Origin: JBBTVI01 sp038063315
GTDB taxonomy: Bacteria; Patescibacteriota; Minisyncoccia; Sungbacterales; HO2-52-23
Reading direction: 5' to 3'
Assembly: GCA_038063315.1 (NCBI GenBank)
Contig: JBBTVI010000015.1
Span: 1 to 20,799 of the forward strand
Length of the DNA stretch: 20,799 bases
Shown here: positions 1 to 6,770 of the stretch, piece after piece
Layout of the letters: every line of letters begins with the position of its first letter
How positions within the stretch are numbered: the first letter of the stretch is position 1
The notes under the pieces: generated by a model
What the model saw: only the letters and a program-made list of their open reading frames with translations
Told to the model about the DNA's origin: nothing
Databases searched by the model: none
Made by a program: the position numbers and the translations under genes

Positions 1-20
1 TCCAGCATTTCTGCCTTTAC

Positions 21-117
21 GGATTGTTTCGTCGCTGCTGCTCCTCGCAATGACGGTCGAAATGGATTGCCACGCGCCCCCTCGCAGCTCGGGGTCGCTC
101 GCAATGACGGCAATGAG
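21..117. repeat. Composite intergenic hairpin repeat, copy 1
   Basis: Two modules in tandem. The first (about 21-56) begins GGATTG and ends CGCAATGACGG. The second (about 64-110) begins GGATTGCC, has a central CTCGGGGTCGCTCG and also ends GCAATGACGG. In each module the ATTG near one end can pair with the CAAT near the other, giving an imperfect hairpin. The same modules recur at 1298-1355, 6576-6677, 15920-16102 and 18685-18874. The copy lies downstream of the minus-strand methyltransferase. No coding content is seen in 1-154. Confidence 0.8.
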
Positions 118-131
118 GCTTACGCGTAAGC
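118..131. repeat. 14-bp perfect palindrome
   Basis: GCTTACGCGTAAGC is its own reverse complement. It lies just downstream of the methyltransferase stop codon (at 155-157, minus strand). No T-run follows on the minus strand, so it is not a typical intrinsic terminator. Its role is unknown. Confidence 0.5.
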
Positions 132-154
132 TGGGAAAAGCAAAACATACTTCC

Positions 155-1006
155 CTATTTCACCGCTTCAAACCAAAGGGTTTGGCCCCAATTTCGCGCA
201 ACCCATTCTTTCGTCGCCGCGGGCAGAAATTTGCCGAGCGGCAGTTTCTTATGCGGGAAATAGTTGATGACGCTCGCGCTGTCGTAGGCCCGGATATGGA
301 GACGGTCAAACTGCGCGAATGCCCGACATGCCTCGACTCTCGTATGGAATCGCGTCAACGGACAGCCGCCGTTCTTCTCTCCTTCGGTATAGCGATTCGT
401 CAATTCCTCCGCGGACCGCCGCAAAAATTCTCCGCCGAGAATCCCGTGCTTGAACCAGACGTAATAGCGCCAGTAAAGGGAGTTTTTATTGCCAATGGTC
501 CCGCTTGCTTTTCCCCCGGGCCGAAGCACCCGGCGTATCTCACTCGTTGCGCGCGCCAAATCCGGAACATGCATAAGACAGCCCCACGCGAGAACATAAT
601 CAAAAGACCCGTCCGGAAACGGAAGGCGCTCCATATCCGCCTCCACCACGGTTGCGGACAGTCCGTAAAATGCCAGGCGTTTCTTCGTCAGCGCGACCGC
701 GTACGGAGAAAAATCAGTCGCGGTAACAATCGCGCTGGCACGGCAAAGCGCCTCGGTTGTCCATCCGGCGCCCACGGCGAGATCCAATACATTTTTTCCT
801 TTTAATTCGCCATAATTCAGAACGCGCGAAAGCGGCGGATATCCGGTGTGCGCCCACGGCATACCTGTCATGGCTTTATGGTCAATGTTTCTAAAATAAT
901 TCCAAATGACAAACGAATCCTTTTCCCCAAGATCCAATGATTTTTTGAGAAACGTATAAGGATGCTCTTCCCAATATTCTTTTGCTTTTTGCGCTGTGTC
1001 GGTCAT
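155..1006 (-). CDS. Class I SAM-dependent methyltransferase (Methyltransf_11 type)
   Basis: Predicted to transfer a methyl group from S-adenosylmethionine to an unknown acceptor, perhaps a sugar or the carrier-bound acyl group made by its neighbours. The 283-residue protein shows motif I VLDLAVGAGW at about residues 73-82, an acidic residue after the second strand (TATDFSPYA, 95-103), a motif II-like DYVLAWGCLMHV (136-147) and RVLRPGGKA, all usual in this family. The frame is open upstream to 1087, but that would overlap the carrier protein. The ATG at 1006 sits one base after the carrier-protein TAA, so it is chosen. Only a weak purine-rich stretch precedes it. It is last in the cassette acpS, ligase, carrier, methyltransferase. 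The acceptor cannot be inferred from sequence alone. Confidence 0.85.
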   Translation of the reverse strand: MTDTAQKAKEYWEEHPYTFLKKSLDLGEKDSFVIWNYFRNIDHKAMTGMPWAHTGYPPLSRVLNYGELKGKNVLDLAVGAGWTTEALCRASAIVTATDFSPYAVALTKKRLAFYGLSATVVEADMERLPFPDGSFDYVLAWGCLMHVPDLARATSEIRRVLRPGGKASGTIGNKNSLYWRYYVWFKHGILGGEFLRRSAEELTNRYTEGEKNGGCPLTRFHTRVEACRAFAQFDRLHIRAYDSASVINYFPHKKLPLGKFLPAATKEWVARNWGQTLWFEAVK

Positions 1007-1007
1007 A

Positions 1008-1283
1008 TTATTCACTTTCAGCAATCTCCTTCGTGCGCCGCACGACCAAATCCGCAATTGAATCCAGCGTGCGAAAATTATCCTCAATGAGATCGTCTGC
1101 CGTTAATTGTATCTTAAATTCGCGCTCCAGAAAATCCGTGAGCGCAATGAGAAAAAAGGAGTCCAAAATTCCCGTCGCGATCAGATCCGCGCCGCCGACG
1201 TCAAGACGCGGATCCTGATGCTCCCGGCGGATAAAATCCGCGATCCGATTTTTGATGATAGTGCGTTGGTCGTTATGATCCAT
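1008..1283 (-). CDS. Acyl/peptidyl carrier protein
   Basis: A 91-residue acidic, helical stand-alone carrier protein. The phosphopantetheine attachment motif is GILDSFFLIAL, with Ser42 as the expected attachment residue; DSF replaces the more usual DSL. Length and the LDSIADLV helix near residues 72-79 fit the ACP/PCP fold. The upstream adenylation enzyme probably loads it and the cassette's own AcpS-type enzyme probably modifies it. Its TAA is one base from the ATG of the downstream methyltransferase, so the two are probably translationally coupled. A 74-bp gap holding a hairpin repeat separates it from the ligase. No Shine-Dalgarno site is seen. Nothing suggests a fatty-acid synthase context. 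Confidence 0.88.
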   Translation of the reverse strand: MDHNDQRTIIKNRIADFIRREHQDPRLDVGGADLIATGILDSFFLIALTDFLEREFKIQLTADDLIEDNFRTLDSIADLVVRRTKEIAESE

Positions 1284-1297
1284 AAAATGATGCGCGA

Positions 1298-1355
1298 CCC
1301 TTCACAGCGTCATTGCGAGCGACTCCGAGCTTCGAGGAGGCGCGCGGCAATCCAG
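1298..1355. repeat. Composite intergenic hairpin repeat, copy 2 (single module)
   Basis: Reads CCCTTCACAG, then CGTCATTGCGAGCGAC, and ends GGCGCGCGGCAATCCAG. This is one module in the inverted orientation relative to copy 1. It ends one base from the ligase stop codon (1357-1359) and fills the ligase-carrier gap. The CCCTCACAG-like flank is shared with the other copies, which helps define the element edge. Confidence 0.75.
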
Positions 1356-1356
1356 T

Positions 1357-2877
1357 CTATAATTCCTTCAATTTAACGCGGTCAATCTTGCCGCTGCTTG
1401 TAATGGGCAGTTGCGCCATAAAAACAATGCGACGCGGAATCATATACACAGGGACCTTCTCTTTCAGATACTCTTTGACGTCCCCGGCGGCAATGTCCTT
1501 TTTTGCCGCGATGAATGCCGCAAGCTCCGTCTCTTCGGTCCCGGGGTCCGGCACCGGAATCACCGCGCATTCCGTAATGTCCGAATGCGCATAGAGCGCC
1601 GCCTCGATTTCTCCCAATTCTACGCGGTAACCGCGGATTTTGACCTGATGGTCGCTCCTCCCCAGAAACTCCGCGGCGTGGTCCGGACGGAGACGAACCA
1701 GATCACCAGTTTTATACACGATATCCCGATAATGATCGTGCAACGGGTTTTGTACAAACGCTGCATCGGTTTTCGTCCGGTCGTTCCAGTACCCGGCGCC
1801 GACGCCGACGCCGCCGATATAGAGCTCCCCTTCCTCGCCCGCGACGGCGCGTCTGCCCTCCGTGGTCAGCGCGAAGGCCTCCTCTCCGACGCACGCCTTT
1901 CCGATGGGAGTCGGCGAATCATCTTTCTCCGGAATGCGCTCCGCCTCCTGGTATAAACTGATGACCGTGGTCTCGGTCGGGCCGAATAAATTGAAAAAAC
2001 GCTTCCCGGGAAGTTTCTGCATCCAATAGCGAAGGAACTTGACCGGAAAAACCTCGCCTGCCCACCAGACATAGCGCAGATCCGGGAAATCGTTTTTCTG
2101 AAGCGCATCCATTTTAGCGATATAGGAGAGCATAAAGGGCGCCGAGTGCCAAATCGTCAGGCGCTCCTCACGGATGAACGCCACGATATCGCGGGGGAAT
2201 AGCGATAATTTCTCCGGCACCGGGCAGAGAGTCGCGCCTACGGCAATCGCGACATACATGTCCAGAGTGGACAGATCAAAATGCATGGGCGCATGATTTG
2301 CAAGTACGTCTTTATCCGTAATTCCGAACGTCGGAATCATAAATTCCGCAAGAGCGCGGATGTTTTTATGCGTGATCACAACGCCTTTGGGCTGGCCCGT
2401 CGAACCGGACGTATAAAGAATGTAGGCGGGGTCTGTCTCGATAGTTTCCACAGGCACGAGGCGCGCGCGCGGCGTTCGCGGCAACGCCTCAAGTTCGTCG
2501 CAGAAGACCGCGTCAATGGGGAGAACCGCGCGCATTTTATCAAGATCGGCGGATTTTTCCCGAACACTCACGACAATACGGATGTCGCAATCGCGCAGTA
2601 TTTTTATCAGACGCTCCGCGGGTGCCGAGTGATCCAACGGCACGTATATCGCGCCCGCTTTCAAAATTCCGAAGACCGCGACCACGGAAAAATGGCTCTT
2701 CGGAAGAAGAAACGCGACGCGGTCGAGCCGTTTGATGCTGCGTTCGACAAGCGCGGCCGCAAGAGCATCCGCGCGATCGCGCAGCTCCCGATATGTCAGG
2801 GTATTGTCCTGAAAACGCACCGCGATCTTGTCCGGGTACGCCTCCGCCGATTTATCCAAATATTCTTGGACTACCAT
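1357..2877 (-). CDS. Stand-alone amino-acid adenylation enzyme (DltA/NRPS A-domain type)
   Basis: ATP-dependent adenylating enzyme that probably activates an amino acid or similar acid and loads it on the adjacent carrier protein. All core motifs are present: TSGSTGQPKG (156-165), HFDLSTLD (199-206), FNLFGPTETTV (295-305), YKTGDL (388-393), GRSDHQVKIRGYRVELGEIE (406-425) and the catalytic lysine in SSGKIDR (Lys497). Asp201 in the FDLS motif matches the aspartate that holds the substrate alpha-amino group in NRPS A domains, which favours an amino acid; this is an inference. The 506-residue length matches DltA-like stand-alone enzymes. Its ATG overlaps the end of the upstream acpS gene by 7 bp. 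No condensation or thioesterase domain is attached. No Shine-Dalgarno site is evident. Confidence 0.92.
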   Translation of the reverse strand: MVVQEYLDKSAEAYPDKIAVRFQDNTLTYRELRDRADALAAALVERSIKRLDRVAFLLPKSHFSVVAVFGILKAGAIYVPLDHSAPAERLIKILRDCDIRIVVSVREKSADLDKMRAVLPIDAVFCDELEALPRTPRARLVPVETIETDPAYILYTSGSTGQPKGVVITHKNIRALAEFMIPTFGITDKDVLANHAPMHFDLSTLDMYVAIAVGATLCPVPEKLSLFPRDIVAFIREERLTIWHSAPFMLSYIAKMDALQKNDFPDLRYVWWAGEVFPVKFLRYWMQKLPGKRFFNLFGPTETTVISLYQEAERIPEKDDSPTPIGKACVGEEAFALTTEGRRAVAGEEGELYIGGVGVGAGYWNDRTKTDAAFVQNPLHDHYRDIVYKTGDLVRLRPDHAAEFLGRSDHQVKIRGYRVELGEIEAALYAHSDITECAVIPVPDPGTEETELAAFIAAKKDIAAGDVKEYLKEKVPVYMIPRRIVFMAQLPITSSGKIDRVKLKEL

Positions 2878-3224
2878 ATAATGACGACTGCAACGGCCAT
2901 CCCCGCCGTTTGCGACACGCTCACGCGCGCGCGCGGCATCGGACGGGCACGGTAATACAAAACAGGTTTGCCGGTTTTGTCGTGGCGCACCTCGATGTCT
3001 TTAACGTTTTTCAACCCAAATCCCGCGGCCTTAATCAGCGCCTCTTTGGCCGCAAACCGCGCGGCAAAGTGCGCGCCCGGATCCTGCTTCTCCCTGCAAT
3101 ACGCGATTTCCCCGTCCGTAAAAATACGCTCGTAAAAACGCTTGTGTTTTTCTCCGTACGGCCGCTTCCGAAACCCGGCCGCATCGCAGAGATCGATCCC
3201 GATGCCTTTTGGACCATTTGTCAT
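2871..3224 (-). CDS. acpS: Holo-ACP synthase-type phosphopantetheinyl transferase
   Basis: Transfers 4'-phosphopantetheine from CoA to the serine of a carrier protein. The 117-residue protein is the normal AcpS size. It shows GIGIDLCD at 7-14 (Asp11, Mg-binding) and RFAAKEALIKA at 56-66 (Glu61, Mg-binding), the two signature motifs. It is the first gene of the cassette and overlaps the adenylation gene by 7 bp, so its likely client is the carrier protein two genes on. A weak AT-rich promoter-like stretch lies just upstream, with TATATC close to the ATG, but no ribosome site is seen. It could be the genome's general AcpS, though position argues for a dedicated one. Confidence 0.9.
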   Translation of the reverse strand: MTNGPKGIGIDLCDAAGFRKRPYGEKHKRFYERIFTDGEIAYCREKQDPGAHFAARFAAKEALIKAAGFGLKNVKDIEVRHDKTGKPVLYYRARPMPRARVSVSQTAGMAVAVVIIW

Positions 3225-3279
3225 GCGATATACTTGGAAATAAGTTATAACAATATTAAAACAAGACGCCTCTTTTTTC

Positions 3280-3362
3280 TGTCATTCCCGCGAAGGCGGG
3301 AATCCAGATTTTCGTCCTTACACCAAAACAGAACCTGGACCCCCGCCTCCGCGAGGGTGACA
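3280..3362. repeat. Intergenic inverted repeat, second family, copy 1
   Basis: Opens TGTCATTCCCGCGAAGGCGG, then GAATCCAG, and closes CTGGACCCCCGCCTCCGCGA followed by GGGTGACA. The two ends form an inverted pair around a short AT-richer centre. A second copy in the same orientation lies at 4785-4870. Its translation gives the FPRRRESR peptide often seen in spurious proteins. It lies between the glycosyltransferase stop and the acpS start. Confidence 0.8.
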
Positions 3363-3383
3363 ACCAAAAATCTAAAAAACTAA

Positions 3384-4196
3384 TCACCCAAAAACGCTTG
3401 CGAGCACCGTTCCCGCAATCCGCAGGTGATAGCGCATAAAACGCCAGGCGTGCTGCGGCGGCAGCGTATCGCGAAAACCGTAACGCGCATAGATCGCCGT
3501 GGTTTTATATCCGATATAGGCCGCCTTCATAATATTCAGTATGCCTTTACGCAAAATCCGGTATCGCGTGCGCCGCAGACGATCTTTTGCCCATTCCGCG
3601 CGAAAAATCCCGAAGTAATACTCATCCCTTTTTAAAAAGTCGCGATAAGACGACCAATGAGTGTATATCGCCTCGCTCATTGTTTTCTGCGTCACCGCGG
3701 CCGGAATAAAATCGGTCTCGTGCACTTTTTTATTTGGCTTCGGATAAATTCCGCTCGCTTTATGATACAGCCGCACCACCGCATCCGGATAAAAAAATGC
3801 GTGCCGGATGACGCGGTTATTGATAATTGCAATGCGCGGAATTTTGTACGCCGTCGTCGGATCCCCCACCTCAACAATGTGTCGAATCTCATCCGCCGCT
3901 CCCGACCCCAAAAATTCATCCGAGTCGATCCATAAAATCCAGTTCTCCTTCGTGTGTCCCAGGGCTTTCGTGCGCATCGCGTTGAAATCCGTGATTCTCT
4001 GATTCGGCTCCAGCGTGTCGAATTGGGGATAGACGCGCGCGCCGTATGCGCGCGCCTCGTCCTGCGTCCCGTCCGTGCTGTTGCCGTCGAGCACCACGAT
4101 ATCGCAGAAATCTTTGACGCTCTCAAGGCATTGCCGGAGATTCTCGGCGCAGTTGAGCGTCAAAATCGGCACTGAACAGGGAATTTTGTCCGCCAT
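3384..4196 (-). CDS. Family 2 glycosyltransferase
   Basis: GT-A fold glycosyltransferase that would move a sugar from a nucleotide-sugar to a lipid-linked or glycan acceptor at the inner membrane face. The N-terminus has the GT2 pattern: SVPILTLNCAENL (8-20), VVLDGNSTDGT (34-44) and the metal-binding DSDE (91-94) after ILWI. The length of 270 residues is typical for small members such as the WaaE/KdtX-like group. The C-terminal part is rich in Arg and Tyr without clear membrane spans. The ATG has no Shine-Dalgarno site. It follows the acyltransferase gene across a small inverted repeat. Donor and acceptor are not predictable. Confidence 0.88.
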   Translation of the reverse strand: MADKIPCSVPILTLNCAENLRQCLESVKDFCDIVVLDGNSTDGTQDEARAYGARVYPQFDTLEPNQRITDFNAMRTKALGHTKENWILWIDSDEFLGSGAADEIRHIVEVGDPTTAYKIPRIAIINNRVIRHAFFYPDAVVRLYHKASGIYPKPNKKVHETDFIPAAVTQKTMSEAIYTHWSSYRDFLKRDEYYFGIFRAEWAKDRLRRTRYRILRKGILNIMKAAYIGYKTTAIYARYGFRDTLPPQHAWRFMRYHLRIAGTVLASVFG

Positions 4197-4208
4197 TTTT
4201 TAAAAAGG

Positions 4209-4270
4209 AAGTTCTCGACATGCTCGAACAATATTTTTCATTCTTCGAGCGAGTGAAGCAAGTCGAGAAG
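4209..4270. repeat. Small inverted repeat between acyltransferase and GT2
   Basis: TTCTCGAC at about 4212-4219 pairs with GTCGAGAA at about 4262-4269, and GCTCGAA pairs with TTCGAGC inside. The arms are unequal, with an insert in the right arm. It may act as a hairpin in the transcript between the two genes. It is unlike the other two repeat families. Confidence 0.6.
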
Positions 4271-4274
4271 TACA

Positions 4275-4751
4275 TTAAAAAATCTTCTTGATGACCCGCC
4301 CGGGCGTCCCACCATAGACAACGCCGTCCGGCACGTCGCGGTTAACCACGGTATTCGGCATAATCACCACGCCCGAACCGATACGCACACCGGGCAAAAT
4401 CAGCACGCCAGCATTGATCCAGACATCGCTGCCGATGATAACCGCTCCTTTTTTTGTCGGATATTTTTTAAGAAGTTTCTCCGAGACCTCCGGGCCGGAG
4501 TCCGTATAGATATTGACGCTGTTTGCGATGTCCACCCGGTCGCCGATCTCCAGGCCCCAAAATCCGTTGAAATAGCAAAACGCGCCGACCCAACTGGTGT
4601 GGCCGATTTTGGCGGGATGCTCGCGCGAGCCGAAAATAATCGTATAGTCGCGGATCTTTGTCCGGTCGCCCACGGAAACATTATTCAGATGCGCGGAACT
4701 GCGTATATCCGTGCCCGCCCCGAGCAAAACATTTTCCGATGGAATATCCAT
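4275..4751 (-). CDS. Hexapeptide-repeat (left-handed beta-helix) O-acyltransferase
   Basis: Predicted acetyl-CoA-dependent acyltransferase that would O- or N-acetylate a sugar. The 158-residue protein is made of [IV]G-x4 hexapeptide turns (VSVGDRTKI, LEIGDRVDI, VIIGSDVWINAGVLILPGVRIGSG) and ends with DVPDGVVYGGTPGRVIKKIF, typical of the WbbJ/maltose-acetyltransferase group. In relatives the loop before VIIG usually carries a catalytic histidine; here it reads TDSGPEVS with no His, so activity may be altered. No Shine-Dalgarno site is seen. It lies upstream of the GT2 gene with a 78-bp gap. Confidence 0.88.
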   Translation of the reverse strand: MDIPSENVLLGAGTDIRSSAHLNNVSVGDRTKIRDYTIIFGSREHPAKIGHTSWVGAFCYFNGFWGLEIGDRVDIANSVNIYTDSGPEVSEKLLKKYPTKKGAVIIGSDVWINAGVLILPGVRIGSGVVIMPNTVVNRDVPDGVVYGGTPGRVIKKIF

Positions 4752-4784
4752 GATGTGGCAATCTTAAAGCCGAATACCTTTTTT

Positions 4785-4870
4785 CTGTCATTCCCGCGCA
4801 GGCGGGAATCCAGATTTCTGTTTCCCCAGTAAGTCATAACCTGGACCCCCGCCTCCGCGGGGGTGACAAC
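4785..4870. repeat. Intergenic inverted repeat, second family, copy 2
   Basis: Same ends as copy 1 (TGTCATTCCCGCG... and ...GGGTGACAAC) and same orientation, with a different short central segment. It lies just upstream of the acyltransferase. The rest of the 4752-5016 gap holds this repeat and the terminator at 4956-4982; no further gene is seen. Confidence 0.8.
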
Positions 4871-4955
4871 TGGAGTGAATCAGTTTTCTGCAAAAACCAT
4901 CGCTTTATAGTATGCGATACGTTAAGAACTGTAACAAAATCCGGGGCGTGATGCA

Positions 4956-4982
4956 ATAAAAAGCGGCGCGTCTTCGCACCGC
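4956..4982 (-). terminator. Intrinsic terminator after the 105-residue unknown gene
   Basis: Read on the minus strand, GCGGTGCG pairs with CGCGCCGC across an AAGA tetraloop (8 pairs with one G-T), followed by TTTTTATT. It starts about 35 bp after the stop of the 5017-5334 gene. Confidence 0.8.
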
Positions 4983-5016
4983 AAAATGAATAGCCGGAAT
5001 GAAAAGAAAATCTTCT

Positions 5017-5334
5017 TTACACCTCCTCATCTTCGTTCAACTCATCGGGCACACCAATCGGTATGCCATGCTCGCTAACCGTATGGTTGCACCACCGGGT
5101 TCGGCAATCGACAAAAATGGCGATCTTCCCGCCTTCTTCAACCACCGCAGCAAACCGCCGCGGATCTGCGCTGATGCGCCGCCGCTCCCGCTCCATCCAT
5201 TGAGCCGTCGTTAAGGTTTGCTCCGTTACCCTCCCCGTGATCAGATGCGTCCACGATAATAACATCGGATCATCCGGTTTACAGTATCCAGTCAGACGAG
5301 TCAAGTGCGCGTCCATTGCCTGAATCAAATCCAT
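5017..5334 (-). CDS. Conserved-looking small protein of unknown function
   Basis: I do not recognise this 105-residue protein. It is soluble, acidic at the C-terminus (ELNEDEEV), and has a mixed helix/strand pattern with a possible core around KIAIFVDCRTRWCNH (about residues 70-84) holding two cysteines. There is no signal peptide or membrane span. It is probably real: a GGGAG ribosome site lies 9 bases before this ATG and a good terminator follows the stop. An out-of-frame ATG closer to the ribosome site would give only four residues. It stands alone between neuB and the acyltransferase, and its strong ribosome site sets it apart from those neighbours. Confidence 0.65.
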   Translation of the reverse strand: MDLIQAMDAHLTRLTGYCKPDDPMLLSWTHLITGRVTEQTLTTAQWMERERRRISADPRRFAAVVEEGGKIAIFVDCRTRWCNHTVSEHGIPIGVPDELNEDEEV

Positions 5335-5418
5335 TTCATATCACTCCCTGCTTGTGTTGGTAAGAAACTTCAACCCCATATTACTACCATTACCATGCCT
5401 GCAGAAAAAATGCAAATG

Positions 5419-6474
5419 TCACGCCAAATGTTCCAATAAAACCTGCTCATCCTCCGGGATGTTCGCCTTGACGGTCTTTCCGACCACCTGCGTCAGCATC
5501 TCCGGGCCAAGGCCGCCTTTTGCCGGACGCTTAAACGTTAACATATTGCGCGCGATCGTGGCACCCGCCGGAATATCGCGAAGCGCCACAATGCTCTGTC
5601 CGGCCCAGTCCCGACCCTTTTCCAAACCCGCGAGCCGTTCTTCCATCGAAGTCGAAAGACGCGCCTTTTCCACGTCACGGATTTGCGCGACCATCAACGC
5701 AAATTCATGCGGCAGGAGCGCACCCGCATTATCAAGCGAACGCGGATCGTTTTTCCCGAATGTAAGGTGTTTTTCCACGACCGAGGCGCCCAATCCCACG
5801 GCCGCAAGCACCACGTGCCAGCCCACGCTGTGATCCGAAATTCCCACAGGGACGCCAAGCAGTTCCCGCAGATGGAGCATCCGGCCAAGATCAATCTTGT
5901 CATACGGCGTCGGGTAGAGGGTTGTGCAATGGAGCGCGATGATTTCTTTTGCGCCCGCATCGCGGAGCGTCTCCACGGCGCGCACCGCCTCCGCATCGGA
6001 CTGGAGCCCGAAAGAAATAATGACGGGCTTTCCCCGCCTGCCGATATTTTTCAGAAATTCGGTATTATGGGATTCTCCGGATCCTACTTTAAAAAACGGT
6101 ACACCCATGTCGCGATCCAGGAAATCAAGCGCCTCTTCATCATGCGCCGTTGCGAAAAACGGGTATCCACCGGTGCGGACATAACGCGCAAGTTCCCGCG
6201 TGGCATCAAACGACAATTCTTTGTACTTCACCCGGTCAAACCAGTTGTACCCGAGTTCATTCTGAAGGCGCGCCGCCACTTTCTTGCTGATCAGATTCTC
6301 GGTTTTCGTCACCTGAAATTTGACCGCGTCGGCCCGCGCCTCATACGCGGCGTCCACCTGGCGCTTGGCAAGCTCAAGCTCGCCATAGTTCGTCACCCCG
6401 GCCTCACAGATGATATAGACGGGCTTTCCATGCCCGACCTCATTAGTTCCGAGTTTTATTGATTTTTTCTCCAT
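5419..6474 (-). CDS. neuB: NeuB-type nonulosonate (sialic acid family) synthase with SAF domain
   Basis: Condenses a 2-acetamido hexose (such as ManNAc) with phosphoenolpyruvate to give a nine-carbon nonulosonic acid. The TIM-barrel part shows YIICEAGVTNYGELELAK (20-37, Glu24), ADAVKFQ, FFKVGSGE, HCTTLYPTPYD, GISDHSVG and VVEKHLTF, each a diverged form of NeuB motifs. The C-terminal SAF (antifreeze-like) domain is present, with VALRDIPAGATI and FKRPAKGG; Arg316 matches the substrate-binding arginine of this domain. The 351-residue length is normal. It stands alone, apart from neuC and neuA. A possible TATAAT lies upstream and no Shine-Dalgarno site is seen. Legionaminate or pseudaminate synthase activity cannot be excluded. 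Confidence 0.9.
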   Translation of the reverse strand: MEKKSIKLGTNEVGHGKPVYIICEAGVTNYGELELAKRQVDAAYEARADAVKFQVTKTENLISKKVAARLQNELGYNWFDRVKYKELSFDATRELARYVRTGGYPFFATAHDEEALDFLDRDMGVPFFKVGSGESHNTEFLKNIGRRGKPVIISFGLQSDAEAVRAVETLRDAGAKEIIALHCTTLYPTPYDKIDLGRMLHLRELLGVPVGISDHSVGWHVVLAAVGLGASVVEKHLTFGKNDPRSLDNAGALLPHEFALMVAQIRDVEKARLSTSMEERLAGLEKGRDWAGQSIVALRDIPAGATIARNMLTFKRPAKGGLGPEMLTQVVGKTVKANIPEDEQVLLEHLA

Positions 6475-6491
6475 TGTTATATAACAACGAT

Positions 6492-6521
6492 ATTATATGT
6501 CATAAAGTTTCGCAAATCGCA
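6492..6521 (-). promoter_or_regulatory. Possible promoter for neuB (5419-6474)
   Basis: On the minus strand a perfect TATAAT (6492-6497) lies 17 bases before the neuB ATG. The -35 match is poor (TTGCGA at 19 bases spacing), so the call rests on the -10 and its position. Confidence 0.35.
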
Positions 6522-6575
6522 ATAAAGTACCTTCCCACCCTCTCTCACGGCCCTATCAACACCGCCATTACATGC

Positions 6576-6677
6576 GTCATTGCGAGAAGTCCTGCTGCAG
6601 GACGACGAAGCAATCCAGAAGAAATACTGGATTGCCGCGCTCCCCCTCGACAGACTCGGGGTCGCTCGCAATGACGG
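6576..6677. repeat. Composite intergenic hairpin repeat, copy 3
   Basis: Two modules: the short one (CGTCATTGCGAGAAGTCC through AAGCAATCCAG, with the palindrome CCTGCTGCAGG-type core) and the long one (TGGATTGCCGCGC to CGCAATGACGG), placed tail to tail so the whole element has inverted ends. It sits exactly between neuB and the terminator of the next block. No gene is seen in 6475-6770. Confidence 0.82.
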
Positions 6678-6695
6678 CTGTGAGTGGTTCGCAAT

Positions 6696-6731
6696 AAAAA
6701 AACCTCTATCCGTTGATATGAGATAGAGGTT
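6696..6731 (-). terminator. Intrinsic terminator after the EamA transporter
   Basis: On the minus strand AACCTCTATC and GATAGAGGTT form a perfect 10-bp stem with an 11-base loop, followed by a run of T. It lies about 40 bp after the transporter stop. Confidence 0.9.
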
Positions 6732-6770
6732 ACGACATTCGTGACCTTGCGCGAAACATAACGGCCACCT

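Noticed and set aside
50..805. Plus-strand open frame (251 residues) opposite the first methyltransferase
   Set aside because: It begins inside a repeat and runs antisense to a gene with all methyltransferase motifs.
1007..1087. Upstream extension of the first methyltransferase by 27 codons
   Set aside because: It would overlap the carrier-protein gene, and the added residues look unlike a protein N-terminus; the ATG one base after the carrier stop is better.
2793..3383. Plus-strand frame containing the peptide FPRRRESR
   Set aside because: The peptide is the translation of the second repeat family, and the rest is antisense to acpS.
5683..6462. Plus-strand open frame (259 residues) opposite neuB
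   Set aside because: It lies wholly antisense to a clear NeuB protein; composition is Arg/His rich and no domain is seen.
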